Assembly: GCA_029781865.1 (NCBI GenBank)
Contig: JAKOVW010000007.1
Span: forward strand, 162,133-226,132
DNA: 64,000 nucleotides
Direction of reading: 5' to 3'
Source: Bacteroidota bacterium
Lineage (GTDB): Bacteria; Bacteroidota; Bacteroidia; Chitinophagales; Saprospiraceae
The notes under the pieces are model-generated. The model was not told where the DNA came from, did no database searches, and saw nothing but the letters and a program-made list of their open reading frames with translations. The first letter of the stretch is position 1. Each line of letters starts with the position of its first letter. Shown here piece after piece: positions 34,138 to 43,599 of the stretch. The translations under genes were made by a program, and so were the position numbers.

Positions 34138-34782
34138 ATGATAAGACTTTTGTTGCGCAAAGAATTGTTATTTGAATGGCGGAGTTTATTCCAGTTAGGT
34201 GGCTTAATCAGTTTCCTTATAGGGGTCAGTTATCTGGTTTACTTTTTTGCGGGTGAATTATCTGCTCGTGTATGGAACCTGATGTATTGGATTATTTTTT
34301 TGTTCCTTACTTTTTTTGCAGCATCCAGAAGTTATGAAGAAGATAATACCAGGTACAGGATCTTAACATATCAGTTGTCTTCCCCTGTCCAATTATTTAT
34401 AGCCAAAGCCATATACTTGTTAGGTATACTTTTTATGTTTGGTGTAATCCTCATGCTGATATTTAATGCCTGGATACCCAGAGCTCATTCCTTTAGTCTG
34501 TCGTGGTTTTTTATTTTGGCAATCGTATGTCTGGGTTTTTCATTATTGACCGCATTTACTTCATTTATTGCCAGTCACGGGCAGGTCAAACAAATTTTAA
34601 TGGTTATAATCAGTTTGCCGCTTTGTTTTCCCTTGATTGGAATGGCTTTTTCATTGAGTCTTGATGTGTTGAATGGAGAATCTGCCGGTTCCATAATTAC
34701 AAAATTTTATCCATTGCTGGCCATTGACCTGATTGCATTGGCGTTGGTTACATTCCTTTTACCTTTGAGTTGGAAAAATTAA
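34138..34782 (+). CDS. ccmB: Haem exporter protein CcmB
   Basis: The 214-residue protein with six transmembrane helices matches CcmB, the membrane subunit of the CcmAB ABC transporter of cytochrome c maturation system I. It opens 'L-L-R-K-E-L-L-F-E-W-R' and has the 'F-F-A-A-S-R-S-Y-E-E-D' loop typical of the family. The ATPase subunit CcmA is not next to it. It is followed after 4 bp by ccmC and then ccmD. Confidence 0.9.
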   Translation: MIRLLLRKELLFEWRSLFQLGGLISFLIGVSYLVYFFAGELSARVWNLMYWIIFLFLTFFAASRSYEEDNTRYRILTYQLSSPVQLFIAKAIYLLGILFMFGVILMLIFNAWIPRAHSFSLSWFFILAIVCLGFSLLTAFTSFIASHGQVKQILMVIISLPLCFPLIGMAFSLSLDVLNGESAGSIITKFYPLLAIDLIALALVTFLLPLSWKN

Positions 34783-34786
34783 TACG

Positions 34787-35878
34787 ATGACAGAAAAGCA
34801 TTATTGGTGGAAAATTGTAGGCGTTGTATTAATGTTAATTGTGATTAACAGAGGTTTGTTGACGCCATTAAAACATGGAATCATGGATGTAAGTCCAGAT
34901 CGTATAGAAGCCGGCAAACAGGTTGTGTTCAAAATCAATTCGTACAACGCCAATTATAAACAAGCAGAAAAAGAAATTCAGGTTTATTTAAAACACGTTC
35001 CCGAAGATTCTAAAAATAAGCAAGAAGAATTTATATTAAAGGCGAATGCAATTGAGGTTATCAATGAGAATCAATTACAAGCTTCGTTTCAATTGCCGTC
35101 GCATCTGCCCGATAGCCGCAAGGTGGCTTTGTTTACTTTAATTGTTGATAATGCATTGGATGGAGCAACGGCGATACCTTCAAAAATTATCATGCTTCAG
35201 GATAGTGTTGATTTGGCGGATGGAATAAGACAATGGAGCTCATCCGATAAGCCACATTTTCATTCACCCAACAAGATGTATTTTCCATACCGGAATATAT
35301 TGGTAGAAACCATTCGAAATACTTTTTTTCATGTTTCGTTATGGTTTTCCATGTTTTTAATGTTTGGCATGTCTGTGTATTATAGTGTGAAATATTTAAA
35401 ATCAAATGATCCGGATGCGGATCTTCGTTCATTTGCCTTGGTTCGTACGGGTTTGTTTTTTGGCATCATGGGCTGTCTTACTGGGTCTTTGTGGGCGCGA
35501 TTTACCTGGGAAACCTGGTGGACGACTGATATCAAATTGAATATGGCCGCATTGACCATATTGATTTATATGTCTTATCTCGTCCTGAGGGCAGCCATTG
35601 AAGACAAAGACCGAAAGGCAAGGATTTCTGCAGCTTATAATATTTTCGCATTAGTGGCAGTTATACCCCTGATTTTCATATTGCCGAGATTAACGGATAG
35701 TTTACATCCCGGTAATGGAGGCAATCCGGCTTTTGGATCTGATGATATGGACAATTCACTTCGCATTATTTTTTATCCTGCGGTTCTGGCTTTTATGTTA
35801 GTGGGTTTATGGATGGCAAGTTTATTGTATAGATCGGATAAACTATTATATATCATTGAAGAAAAAGAGAATAATTGA
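34787..35878 (+). CDS. ccmC: Cytochrome c biogenesis protein CcmC with an added periplasmic domain
   Basis: The 363-residue protein holds the CcmC core: haem-ligand histidines H182 ('T-F-F-H-V-S-L-W-F') and H307 ('D-S-L-H-P-G-N-G-G'), and the tryptophan-rich loop W236-A-R-F-T-W-E-T-W-W. CcmC binds haem in the periplasmic leaflet and passes it to CcmE. Typical CcmC is near 220-250 residues; here a hydrophilic domain of about 135 residues (about 30-165) is inserted after the first transmembrane helix. That domain looks beta-rich and resembles no haem-binding fold I know. The gene lies between ccmB and ccmD. Confidence 0.87.
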   Translation: MTEKHYWWKIVGVVLMLIVINRGLLTPLKHGIMDVSPDRIEAGKQVVFKINSYNANYKQAEKEIQVYLKHVPEDSKNKQEEFILKANAIEVINENQLQASFQLPSHLPDSRKVALFTLIVDNALDGATAIPSKIIMLQDSVDLADGIRQWSSSDKPHFHSPNKMYFPYRNILVETIRNTFFHVSLWFSMFLMFGMSVYYSVKYLKSNDPDADLRSFALVRTGLFFGIMGCLTGSLWARFTWETWWTTDIKLNMAALTILIYMSYLVLRAAIEDKDRKARISAAYNIFALVAVIPLIFILPRLTDSLHPGNGGNPAFGSDDMDNSLRIIFYPAVLAFMLVGLWMASLLYRSDKLLYIIEEKENN

Positions 35879-35927
35879 TAATTTGTTTTTAGAATTTAAT
35901 AATTAGGCGCAATTTCGCAACGTATTT

Positions 35928-36137
35928 ATGAATCTAATCGACTTGTTTTTATTGACCCATAATGGACTATTCTTAGTAGTAAATTCAATTGTAGAGTCAA
36001 CTGACTTTATGAGAGAGACCGGTAAGATTCATGTGGTATATGGTGTCATAACAATTATTTTTATCGGAATCACCTTATTTCTGGTTTATTTGGAACGTAA
36101 AATCTCACAAATCGAAAAAAAAATAAACAATGACTAA
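35928..36137 (+). CDS. ccmD: CcmD family protein
   Basis: The 69-residue single-pass membrane protein has 'F-M-R-E-T-G-K-I-H-V-V-Y-G-V' before its helix and 'Y-L-E-R-K-I-S-Q-I-E-K' after it, the Bacteroidota CcmD pattern. CcmD helps release haem-loaded CcmE from CcmABC. It begins 49 bp after ccmC and its last 8 bases overlap the start of glutamate dehydrogenase. Confidence 0.78.
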   Translation: MNLIDLFLLTHNGLFLVVNSIVESTDFMRETGKIHVVYGVITIIFIGITLFLVYLERKISQIEKKINND

Positions 36138-37551
36138 ATCAAGCAACAGCACTTTTTTGGAAAGTGTAAATCGCAATTTTGATAAAGCAGCTGGGTATAC
36201 GGAAATTTCAAAAGGCATACTCGAACAAATCAAAGTATGTAATGCGGTCTATGAAATCAAATTTCCGGTCCGCATTGATGATAATATTCATGTAATTCAG
36301 GCATTTCGCGCGCAGCACAGCCATCACCGTTTGCCAACCAAAGGCGGTATTCGGTATAACGAGAATGTAGATAAAGAAGAAGTAGAGGCTCTGGCAGCCC
36401 TGATGACCTATAAATGCGCCATCGTGGATGTACCGTTTGGAGGTGCGAAAGGAGGCGTAAAAATCAATCCAAAGGATTATACAGAAGATCAGCTCGAACG
36501 TATAACCAGGAGGTATACGACTGAATTAATCCGCAAAAATTTTATTGGTCCCGGAATTGATGTTCCGGCTCCGGATTATGGTACCGGCCCACGGGAAATG
36601 GCCTGGATTTATGATACCTACCTCACTTTTAAAGGTGGCGATATTGATGCAGCGGGTTGTGTTACCGGTAAACCGGTTAATCAAAATGGAATCAGAGGCC
36701 GAAATGAAGCAACGGGACGTGGTGTGTTTTATGGTTTAAGAGAATTATGTGATACTAAGGAAGCCATGAAAAAGTTAGGCTTGTCCAAAGGTTTGTCAGG
36801 AAAAAAAGTCATCATTCAGGGATTGGGTAATGTCGGCTCATTTACAGGCACTATCATGCAAGAGGAAGGGGATATAAAAGTTATTGCAGTATCTGAGTAT
36901 GAAGGCTCCATTTATAGTGAAAAGGGAATTCGCGTTGAAGATTTATTAAAATATCGTAAAGAGAAAGGTAGCATTCTGGGTATGCCGGGTACCAAAACGT
37001 TAAAATCAAAAGAAGCAGCATTGGAGATGGAATGTGATATTCTTATTCCGGCAGCTTTAGAAAATCAAATTACGATTGAAAATGCAAAAAATATAAAAGC
37101 TAAGATCATCGGAGAAGCTGCAAACGGTCCGGTTAGTGCGGATGCGGAAGCGGTATTAATTAAAAATGGAATTATCATCGTTCCGGATATGTACTTAAAT
37201 GCAGGAGGCGTAACCGTTTCTTACTTTGAATGGTTGAAAAATCTTTCACATATGCGATTCGGAAGAATGGAGAAACGATTTGATTCAAATACCTATTCCA
37301 ATTTTGTCGGATTAATCGAAAAATTAACATCCAAAAAAATTGGAGTTAAGGAAAGAGAGTTTTTAACCAAAGGTGCCGATGAAATCGATCTGGTTCGCTC
37401 CGGATTAGAAGAAACCATGGTTACTGCATTTCAACAAATCTGGGAAACTGCCGTAAGCAATCCTAAAATAGATGGATTGAGAAGTGCAGCTTTTGTTTGT
37501 GCACTCAATAAAATTTCAAATGATTATCTGAGTTTGGGTATTTTTCCATAA
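36130..37551 (+). CDS. Glu/Leu/Phe/Val dehydrogenase (glutamate dehydrogenase)
   Basis: The 473-residue enzyme reversibly deaminates glutamate (or a related amino acid) with NAD(P). Visible motifs are 'L-P-T-K-G-G-I-R-Y', 'C-A-I-V-D-V-P-F-G-G-A-K-G-G' with the catalytic-site lysine and aspartate region, and 'G-P-G-I-D-V-P-A-P-D'. The Rossmann motif is 'V-I-I-Q-G-L-G-N-V-G-S'. Length is a little above the usual 420-450. Its ATG overlaps ccmD by 8 bp, so it is translationally coupled to cytochrome c maturation genes, an arrangement with no obvious metabolic reason. Confidence 0.92.
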   Translation: MTKSSNSTFLESVNRNFDKAAGYTEISKGILEQIKVCNAVYEIKFPVRIDDNIHVIQAFRAQHSHHRLPTKGGIRYNENVDKEEVEALAALMTYKCAIVDVPFGGAKGGVKINPKDYTEDQLERITRRYTTELIRKNFIGPGIDVPAPDYGTGPREMAWIYDTYLTFKGGDIDAAGCVTGKPVNQNGIRGRNEATGRGVFYGLRELCDTKEAMKKLGLSKGLSGKKVIIQGLGNVGSFTGTIMQEEGDIKVIAVSEYEGSIYSEKGIRVEDLLKYRKEKGSILGMPGTKTLKSKEAALEMECDILIPAALENQITIENAKNIKAKIIGEAANGPVSADAEAVLIKNGIIIVPDMYLNAGGVTVSYFEWLKNLSHMRFGRMEKRFDSNTYSNFVGLIEKLTSKKIGVKEREFLTKGADEIDLVRSGLEETMVTAFQQIWETAVSNPKIDGLRSAAFVCALNKISNDYLSLGIFP

Positions 37552-38458
37552 TTCTCTTACTTCATTTATTTATAAGTAATGATTGGGTTAAGTTTAGCAG
37601 AATAAAAACTTAATTACATGAATTCAATTGCAAATCCTGTTGCCCGGATTGGCAAATAATTCATTTTATTATAGATTATTCGGATAATCAAAAAGAGCTT
37701 TCGTTTTTTATTTCAAATCAAATTGCAGATAGATTAAATATCAACTGATTTCAAAATGTTGAATTATTAATTCTTCAGAATCAGAAAAATCTTGTGCTTC
37801 GATCAAATAAGTTGAGAGGATAACTTGAGTAAAAAATTATTCACGATCCAACTAAAATTTTGATTCGATTACAGGAATTTCATAATGGTAAAAAAGACAC
37901 GACTCTATTAATATGAATATGGAATCATCGTAGTGCAATTCATTTTTGATATGTAAAATTTCTATCAAAGTAAAATCATGTAACATATTTAAAGTTTAAT
38001 TCAGTATGGTTAATCAAGGAGCCGGGATTGATCGTATGAATTGATTCTATAGGTTATGATTTGATGCCATATTGAAATGGTGAATTATCAGGGAGTCCCT
38101 ATCATTTCGGAGAAGATTTAGGTTTTTTTAAAATAAATAGCCAGAGCTGGGTTAGAATTGATCTGTGACATGAAATTTGAAATCCGGAGAGCATCTGATG
38201 TTTGTAATCAATTGATATTCAGTAATATGGTTAAATTATTTGGCATGGTGTTTCGCATTATTTGACTTGTTAACACAATTGGCAAAGCAATTATCCTCTG
38301 AATTTACAAATTTTAGGATTTTCCTTTTTATGAACAAAACACTTTTTATTTTGATTTTCATGAAAATTATCCTATCATTTTTGCCATAATTCCGAATATT
38401 ATTCTATCTTAGCTATTGGAAAGTTATTTTTACCAAATTATTATTTAAAACGGGCATT
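37552..38458. other. 907-bp gene-free region
   Basis: No open frame of useful length lies here on either strand. I can see a 31-codon frame at 38170-38265 whose first residues (M-K-F-E-I-R-R-A-S-D-V) look like the start of a GNAT acetyltransferase, which might be a gene relic. There is also a short palindrome, AGGGAGTCCCT, near 38090, and no exact promoter box. The stretch is very AT-rich. Confidence 0.55.
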
Positions 38459-38941
38459 ATGGCTGACAAACTAGATAAAACAGATGTCAAGATTTTGAAT
38501 CTGCTTCAGGAGAATAGTAAAATTACCAATCTCGAATTATCCAAGAAGATCGGATTATCACCAGCTCCGACATTGGAGCGGGTTAAGAAGTTAGAGCAGT
38601 TAGAGATTATTCAAAGTTATCATGCCAAGATTAATCCTACCAAAGTCAACTTGAGCATCAGCACATTTGTATTGGTAAATCTGGCATGGAATAAACCCAG
38701 GGCGATGGAAAGCTTTGTCGATAAAATAATGAATATCGAAGAGGTCATCGATTGTTATGTGATTACCGGTGATGCGGACATCCTGATGAAAATTGTTTGT
38801 AAGGATATACAGTCTTATGAAATGCTTTTATTCAAAAAATTATCTCAGATTGAAGAAGTGGAGCGCTTAAAAACACTGATGAATTTATCTGTTGTAAAAG
38901 CGTCTAATAAATTGCCGATTCATCTGGAAGATATTGACTAA
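38459..38941 (+). CDS. Lrp/AsnC family transcriptional regulator
   Basis: The 160-residue protein has an N-terminal winged helix-turn-helix (about 5-60; 'L-D-K-T-D-V-K-I-L-N-L-L-Q-E-N' then 'K-K-I-G-L-S-P-A-P-T-L-E-R-V'). A C-terminal RAM ligand-binding domain (about 70-150) shows 'V-I-D-C-Y-V-I-T-G-D-A-D-I-L-M-K'. Such regulators sense amino acids. It is separated by the long gap from the glutamate dehydrogenase gene, which is a plausible but unproven target. Confidence 0.93.
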   Translation: MADKLDKTDVKILNLLQENSKITNLELSKKIGLSPAPTLERVKKLEQLEIIQSYHAKINPTKVNLSISTFVLVNLAWNKPRAMESFVDKIMNIEEVIDCYVITGDADILMKIVCKDIQSYEMLLFKKLSQIEEVERLKTLMNLSVVKASNKLPIHLEDID

Positions 38942-38974
38942 TCCAGCCTGTCTGCCGGAATTACTTTGAATGCT

Positions 38975-39766
38975 ATGTCCCACGAATCCGGTTTGTTATG
39001 GCGTCTCGAATTTGATCACTCCCGTATTTCTTTTTTATTTGGAACCATTCATTTAAATAGTTCACTTTTTCAGGAAAAAAGAGAATTATTCAATTCGCTT
39101 TTAAATCAATGTGTCATTTTTGCTGCAGAAGTTGATTTGGATCAAATGAATCCGGATCAGATGAGTGCTTTTTTTAAATTGCCGGAAAATGGACAATGGT
39201 TGGATCAACTAAAGCCCAATCAATGGTTGAAGATGAAGCAACTTTGTGAAAGGCGATTTCATCTTGATCTCAATCAATTTACAACGGTCTTTCCTTTGGT
39301 TTTAGTCAATCAAATTTCATTGCAGTTAATTGGAATGAATGCGGAAAAGTCGCTCGATCAGAATTTATGGGAACTGGCTGCTCAAAAAAATATGAGTAGA
39401 ATGGGTCTGGAAGATTTTCATCAGCATTTTAATATGATCAGTTTAATTGAATTGAAAGATCAAATTAAGATGTTGAAAGATCTTTTAAAAAATCTGGATC
39501 ATTCGAAAAGGAAGTATGTTAAAATGGTTAATGATTATCATTCTCAGGATCTCAGATCTATATATCAAACCAGTCGGAAGATGTTGGGCAAATACAGAAA
39601 GTTAATGCTGTTTGAAAGGAATGAAATAATGCGGGATAAAATCATGCAATTAGGTCAGAGTGAATCCTGTTTTATTACATGCGGAGCCGGTCATTTGTAT
39701 GGAGAGCAGGGAATCCTGCGATTATTAAAAAAACAGGGGGTTTCATTAAAACATGTTTCCCTTTAA
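38975..39766 (+). CDS. TraB/GumN family protein
   Basis: This roughly 263-residue protein shows the TraB/GumN pattern: 'L-L-W-R-L-E', 'F-L-F-G-T-I-H-L' with a conserved G-T-x-H, 'A-A-E-V-D-L', and a late 'C-F-I-T-C-G-A-G-H-L-Y-G-E-Q-G-I' with a second histidine. The two G-x-H motifs suggest a metal-dependent hydrolase fold, yet the function of the family is not established. No signal peptide is visible, unlike many relatives. A TTG nine bases upstream is in frame; I prefer the ATG. It starts about 33 bp after the Lrp regulator stop. Confidence 0.83.
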   Translation: MSHESGLLWRLEFDHSRISFLFGTIHLNSSLFQEKRELFNSLLNQCVIFAAEVDLDQMNPDQMSAFFKLPENGQWLDQLKPNQWLKMKQLCERRFHLDLNQFTTVFPLVLVNQISLQLIGMNAEKSLDQNLWELAAQKNMSRMGLEDFHQHFNMISLIELKDQIKMLKDLLKNLDHSKRKYVKMVNDYHSQDLRSIYQTSRKMLGKYRKLMLFERNEIMRDKIMQLGQSESCFITCGAGHLYGEQGILRLLKKQGVSLKHVSL

Positions 39767-39810
39767 TCTGTTAATCCAACAAAATTTCCCGATAGTATAA
39801 GATTCGAACT

Positions 39811-42156
39811 ATGATGAAACAAGCATGGATTACTATGTATTTTCTGATGCAGATGCTAAACGGCATAAATTCACAACAAAAATTCACGATCAGTGGTCAT
39901 ATAAAAGAATACGGCTCAGGTGAAACCATGATCGGAGTTAATATTTATTTGGTTTCAGATCCTTCTGTAGGCTTGTTAAGTAATGCCTATGGTTTTTACT
40001 CCATAACCCTGGATACCGGTCATTACACTTTGCAGTTTTCCTATTTAGGTTATACTTCAGCACTCAAAAATGTTCATCTCACGAAGGACATGGTAATGGA
40101 TGTGGAATTAATACCCGGAATTCAAATTAAGGAAGTTGAAGTAACTGCAGACAATCCAAGAAAAAATATTGAAAGTACGGATATGGGCACTATCGATATT
40201 GGGATTGAAACAGTGAAGAAATTACCCGCACTGTTGGGTGAAGTCGATTTGATGAAAACACTTCAGCTATTACCTGGAGTATCTTCAGCCAGTGAAGGAA
40301 CTGCCGGAATTTATGTTAGGGGAGGTGGGCCGGACCAGAATCTGGTACTACTGGATGAGGCCATTGTGTATAATACAGGCCATCTGTTTGGCTTTTTCAG
40401 CATATTTAATTCTGATGCGATCAAAAACTTTACTTTAATCAAAGGCAATATGCCTGCAAATTATGGTGGACGCATTTCTTCTGTTATCGATGTACAGATG
40501 AAAGAAGGGAATAATCAAAACTATGTTATTGAAGGAGGTGTTGGTTTGATTTCAAGTAGATTTACCGTTCAGGGACCTATTCAAAAGAATAAAAGTTCTT
40601 TTATTCTTTCCGGAAGAAGAACGTACGCTCTTGATCTGGCTCAGCCTTTCATAAATAATACCGATTTTGCAGGCAGTAATTATTATTTCTATGATTTAAA
40701 TGCAAAAGTTAATTATCAATTTAGTGACAGGGATCGGATTTACCTGAGTGGATATTTTGGCAGGGATGTATTTAAATTCGCAAATAACAAACGGGCTTTT
40801 ACAATTGAGTTGCCTTATGGAAATGCTACAGGTACGCTTCGTTGGAATCATGTCTTAAATGATAATTTATTTCTGAATCTTTCTCTGATCTCTAATGATT
40901 ACAAGTTTGGGTTGAATGGGGGGCAGGAAGAATTTCAATTTGAGGTGAATTCAGGAGTTAGAGATTATTCTGTTAAAGCAGATCTGGATTATTATCCTGA
41001 TCCAAATCATCAGATTAAAACAGGATTCAGATACACCTATCATAAATTAACGCCAAATGTGGTCAACGCCACAAATGGGGAGGAGGTGTTCCGAACAAAC
41101 TTTCAGTCCAAATACGGACATGAGTCAGAATTATATGTAATGGATGATTGGTCATTATCCAGGGTATTCAAATTAAACATTGGAATGAGATGGTCTATGT
41201 TTAATCAGGTCGGTCCTTATACTTCTTCTTTGGATTCCACGAAATACAATAGTGGTGACCTGGTAAAAACATATCAGATGCCTGAGCCGCGCATCGGTTT
41301 TACAAGAAGTATTACCAACTCATCTTCCATAAAAGGAGGGATTTCAATTGCAAGTCAGTTCATTCATCTCGTCAGTAATTCAGGAAGTACTTTGCCGGCA
41401 GATGTATGGGTTCCATCAACTGAAATTGTAAAGCCTCAGATTGGAATTCAGTATGCACTAGGTTATTATCAAAACTTTTTGGATAACCGGATAGAAGCTT
41501 CCGTAGAAACCTATTATAAAGACCTGCGGAATCAATTGGATTACCGTGAAAGTTACGTAGAAAATTTTTCAGCAGAAATTGAAAATGAATTTGTTTCAGG
41601 AAAAGGCAGAGCTTATGGTGTGGAATTGTTTGTGCGTAAGAATAAAGGAAATTTTACAGGATGGATTGGATATACCTTGTCGAGAACAGAGAGATGGTTC
41701 ACCCAAATTGAAAATGCCCGGGTATACCCATCCGTTTATGATCGTCCTCATGATTTGGTAGTGGTCTGCAATTATGCCTTGTCTAAAAACTGGCAGGTTT
41801 CAGGAAGTTTCATTTATGCCAGCGGAAAAGCATATACTCCAATCAAGAGCCTGTTTTTTATAGAAGGTCGTCCGAATATTGAATACGGATTGCGCAATTC
41901 GGCAAGATTGGAAGATTATCATCGCCTGGATCTTTCATTTGTATATGAAAATGCAGAAAAAAAGAATCGCAACTATCACTCCAGTTGGACTTTTAGTATT
42001 TATAATGTTTATAACCGGAAAAATCCATTTTTTACGTATACGGATTTTGAATCAAACATTTATTCCGGCAATGCAACTGCAAAGGCATTAAAAGTAACCT
42101 TATTTACTATGATCCCTTCAGTTACCTGGAATTTTTATTGGAAGGCAATTAATTAA
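39811..42156 (+). CDS. TonB-dependent receptor with carboxypeptidase-like domain
   Basis: The 781-residue outer membrane protein has a signal peptide (1-21) and a carboxypeptidase-regulatory-like beta domain (about 23-105, 'F-T-I-S-G-H-I-K' to 'G-Y-T-S-A-L'). A plug follows ('L-L-P-G-V-S-S-A-S-E-G' and 'Y-V-R-G-G-G-P-D-Q-N-L-V-L-L-D-E', about 145-180), then a 22-strand-type barrel. It takes up a ligand using energy from TonB. It is followed after 5 bp by a DUF4249 lipoprotein gene, a pairing common in Bacteroidota that does not use SusC/SusD names. The ligand is unknown. Confidence 0.92.
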   Translation: MMKQAWITMYFLMQMLNGINSQQKFTISGHIKEYGSGETMIGVNIYLVSDPSVGLLSNAYGFYSITLDTGHYTLQFSYLGYTSALKNVHLTKDMVMDVELIPGIQIKEVEVTADNPRKNIESTDMGTIDIGIETVKKLPALLGEVDLMKTLQLLPGVSSASEGTAGIYVRGGGPDQNLVLLDEAIVYNTGHLFGFFSIFNSDAIKNFTLIKGNMPANYGGRISSVIDVQMKEGNNQNYVIEGGVGLISSRFTVQGPIQKNKSSFILSGRRTYALDLAQPFINNTDFAGSNYYFYDLNAKVNYQFSDRDRIYLSGYFGRDVFKFANNKRAFTIELPYGNATGTLRWNHVLNDNLFLNLSLISNDYKFGLNGGQEEFQFEVNSGVRDYSVKADLDYYPDPNHQIKTGFRYTYHKLTPNVVNATNGEEVFRTNFQSKYGHESELYVMDDWSLSRVFKLNIGMRWSMFNQVGPYTSSLDSTKYNSGDLVKTYQMPEPRIGFTRSITNSSSIKGGISIASQFIHLVSNSGSTLPADVWVPSTEIVKPQIGIQYALGYYQNFLDNRIEASVETYYKDLRNQLDYRESYVENFSAEIENEFVSGKGRAYGVELFVRKNKGNFTGWIGYTLSRTERWFTQIENARVYPSVYDRPHDLVVVCNYALSKNWQVSGSFIYASGKAYTPIKSLFFIEGRPNIEYGLRNSARLEDYHRLDLSFVYENAEKKNRNYHSSWTFSIYNVYNRKNPFFTYTDFESNIYSGNATAKALKVTLFTMIPSVTWNFYWKAIN

Positions 42157-42161
42157 ATAAT

Positions 42162-43100
42162 ATGAAGAGGATATTTTTTTATTGGATGACATGCTTGGCT
42201 GCCGTAGGAGTGACTTCTTGTGAACAAGAATATACCCCGGATGGCAAGACGTATGAAAAGCAAATAGTAATAGAATCATATATTGAAAAAAGCAATTCCG
42301 CTTACCCGGTATATGCATTGATTACATATTCATTGCCATTTTATTCTTCATTTGGAATTGATGTGGTAAACAATTCTTATGTACATGATGCCGATGTAAG
42401 TATTGAATATAATTCCAGGAGGGTGCAGTTACAGGAGATTTGTTTGAATGACTTACAGGAGCCATTCAAATCGGAATTATTAAAATCATTGGGCTATAAA
42501 CAGGATAGCGTGAAAACGGATATCTGTGTCTACGTAGATATAAACAGAGAAGTCATTGCCGAAGAGGGTATAGATTACAGGCTTCGCGTCATCAAGGATA
42601 AAGATACCTTAACCGGTTATACAACTATACCTCAATTGATACCCATAGATTCAATTTGGTTTGAAATTCCACCTGGGACACCAAAGGATAGTTCTTATGC
42701 TCAGATGTTTTGTATCATATCCGACATTCCGGGGCATAAGGATTTCTATAGATATTTTACTGCCGGGCAAAATGAGCGTTTGATTGCAAATACCAACTCG
42801 GTTACAGATGATGTATTTTATGATGGTCAGAAATTTAAGTTTACGCTTATAAAGGCCTTGGGACCTGACGAAAAATTTGGCGACTATTCCGGGTTGTTTC
42901 ATCGAAAAGACACGATACAGATTAAATGGTGCAATATTCCGCAAAGTCATTATGATTTCTGGAATACATTGGAGACAAGCAGGACCAGGCAAGGTCCTTT
43001 TTCTTCGTATGTAAGAATTGATGGAAATATTGATCGTGGACTTGGTATTTTTGGCGGTCAGAATTGTGCTTATTATACGCTGATTGTTCCTGACAAGTAA
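42162..43100 (+). CDS. DUF4249 lipoprotein, receptor partner
   Basis: The 312-residue protein has a lipoprotein signal peptide with the lipidated cysteine at about 20 ('G-V-T-S-C'). The body matches DUF4249, with 'K-Q-I-V-I-E-S-Y-I-E' early, 'Y-V-H-D-A-D-V-S-I', and 'Y-R-L-R-V' and 'T-T-I-P-Q-L-I-P-I-D-S-I-W' in the middle. DUF4249 proteins are encoded beside TonB receptors and are thought to be surface binding partners. It lies 5 bp after the receptor gene. Confidence 0.87.
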   Translation: MKRIFFYWMTCLAAVGVTSCEQEYTPDGKTYEKQIVIESYIEKSNSAYPVYALITYSLPFYSSFGIDVVNNSYVHDADVSIEYNSRRVQLQEICLNDLQEPFKSELLKSLGYKQDSVKTDICVYVDINREVIAEEGIDYRLRVIKDKDTLTGYTTIPQLIPIDSIWFEIPPGTPKDSSYAQMFCIISDIPGHKDFYRYFTAGQNERLIANTNSVTDDVFYDGQKFKFTLIKALGPDEKFGDYSGLFHRKDTIQIKWCNIPQSHYDFWNTLETSRTRQGPFSSYVRIDGNIDRGLGIFGGQNCAYYTLIVPDK

Positions 43101-43168
43101 TTTGCATTCGGTTTCACATGAATTTAAATTATCAAAATCTAACTCGTTAATTATTAAAACCATTCGCC

Positions 43169-43516
43169 ATGACCAAATCCACTGAAATTTTATTAAAAGT
43201 CGATCTTGATAATGAAAATATACCTGGAGAGATATTCTGGAAGACCACTGCTAATCCGGAGCAGGAATGGACGAAAGCCAAAGCATTTCTTTTATCCATT
43301 TTCGAAGCACAAACCATGGATACGCTAAAATTGGATGTGTGGACCCGCGACTTTCAAATGAACGAAATGGATCGGTTTATGTATCATACCTTAAAAGCAC
43401 TATGTGAGACGTATATTAAAGCTACCAATAATCAGGACCTTGCCAATCAGTTTATGAGTTTTGTTACCTATTTTGGAGAAAAAACAGAAATAATACCTGC
43501 CGCTGCCAAAAACTAA
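43169..43516 (+). CDS. gldC: Gliding motility protein GldC
   Basis: The 115-residue protein matches GldC, a small cytoplasmic protein that assists gliding motility in Flavobacterium and is widespread in Bacteroidota. Seen are 'I-P-G-E-I-F-W-K-T-T', 'K-A-F-L-L-S-I-F-E-A-Q', 'L-K-L-D-V-W-T-R-D-F-Q-M-N-E-M-D-R-F' and 'D-L-A-N-Q-F-M'. Its biochemical role is not known. No other gld gene is in the window. Confidence 0.92.
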   Translation: MTKSTEILLKVDLDNENIPGEIFWKTTANPEQEWTKAKAFLLSIFEAQTMDTLKLDVWTRDFQMNEMDRFMYHTLKALCETYIKATNNQDLANQFMSFVTYFGEKTEIIPAAAKN

Positions 43517-43599
43517 GTGCATCTGTTGTATTCTAACTGGGGTAGGAACCATTGGGATCTTTGTATTATTATTTAAATTCGTCTGCCTGTATTTCTTTC

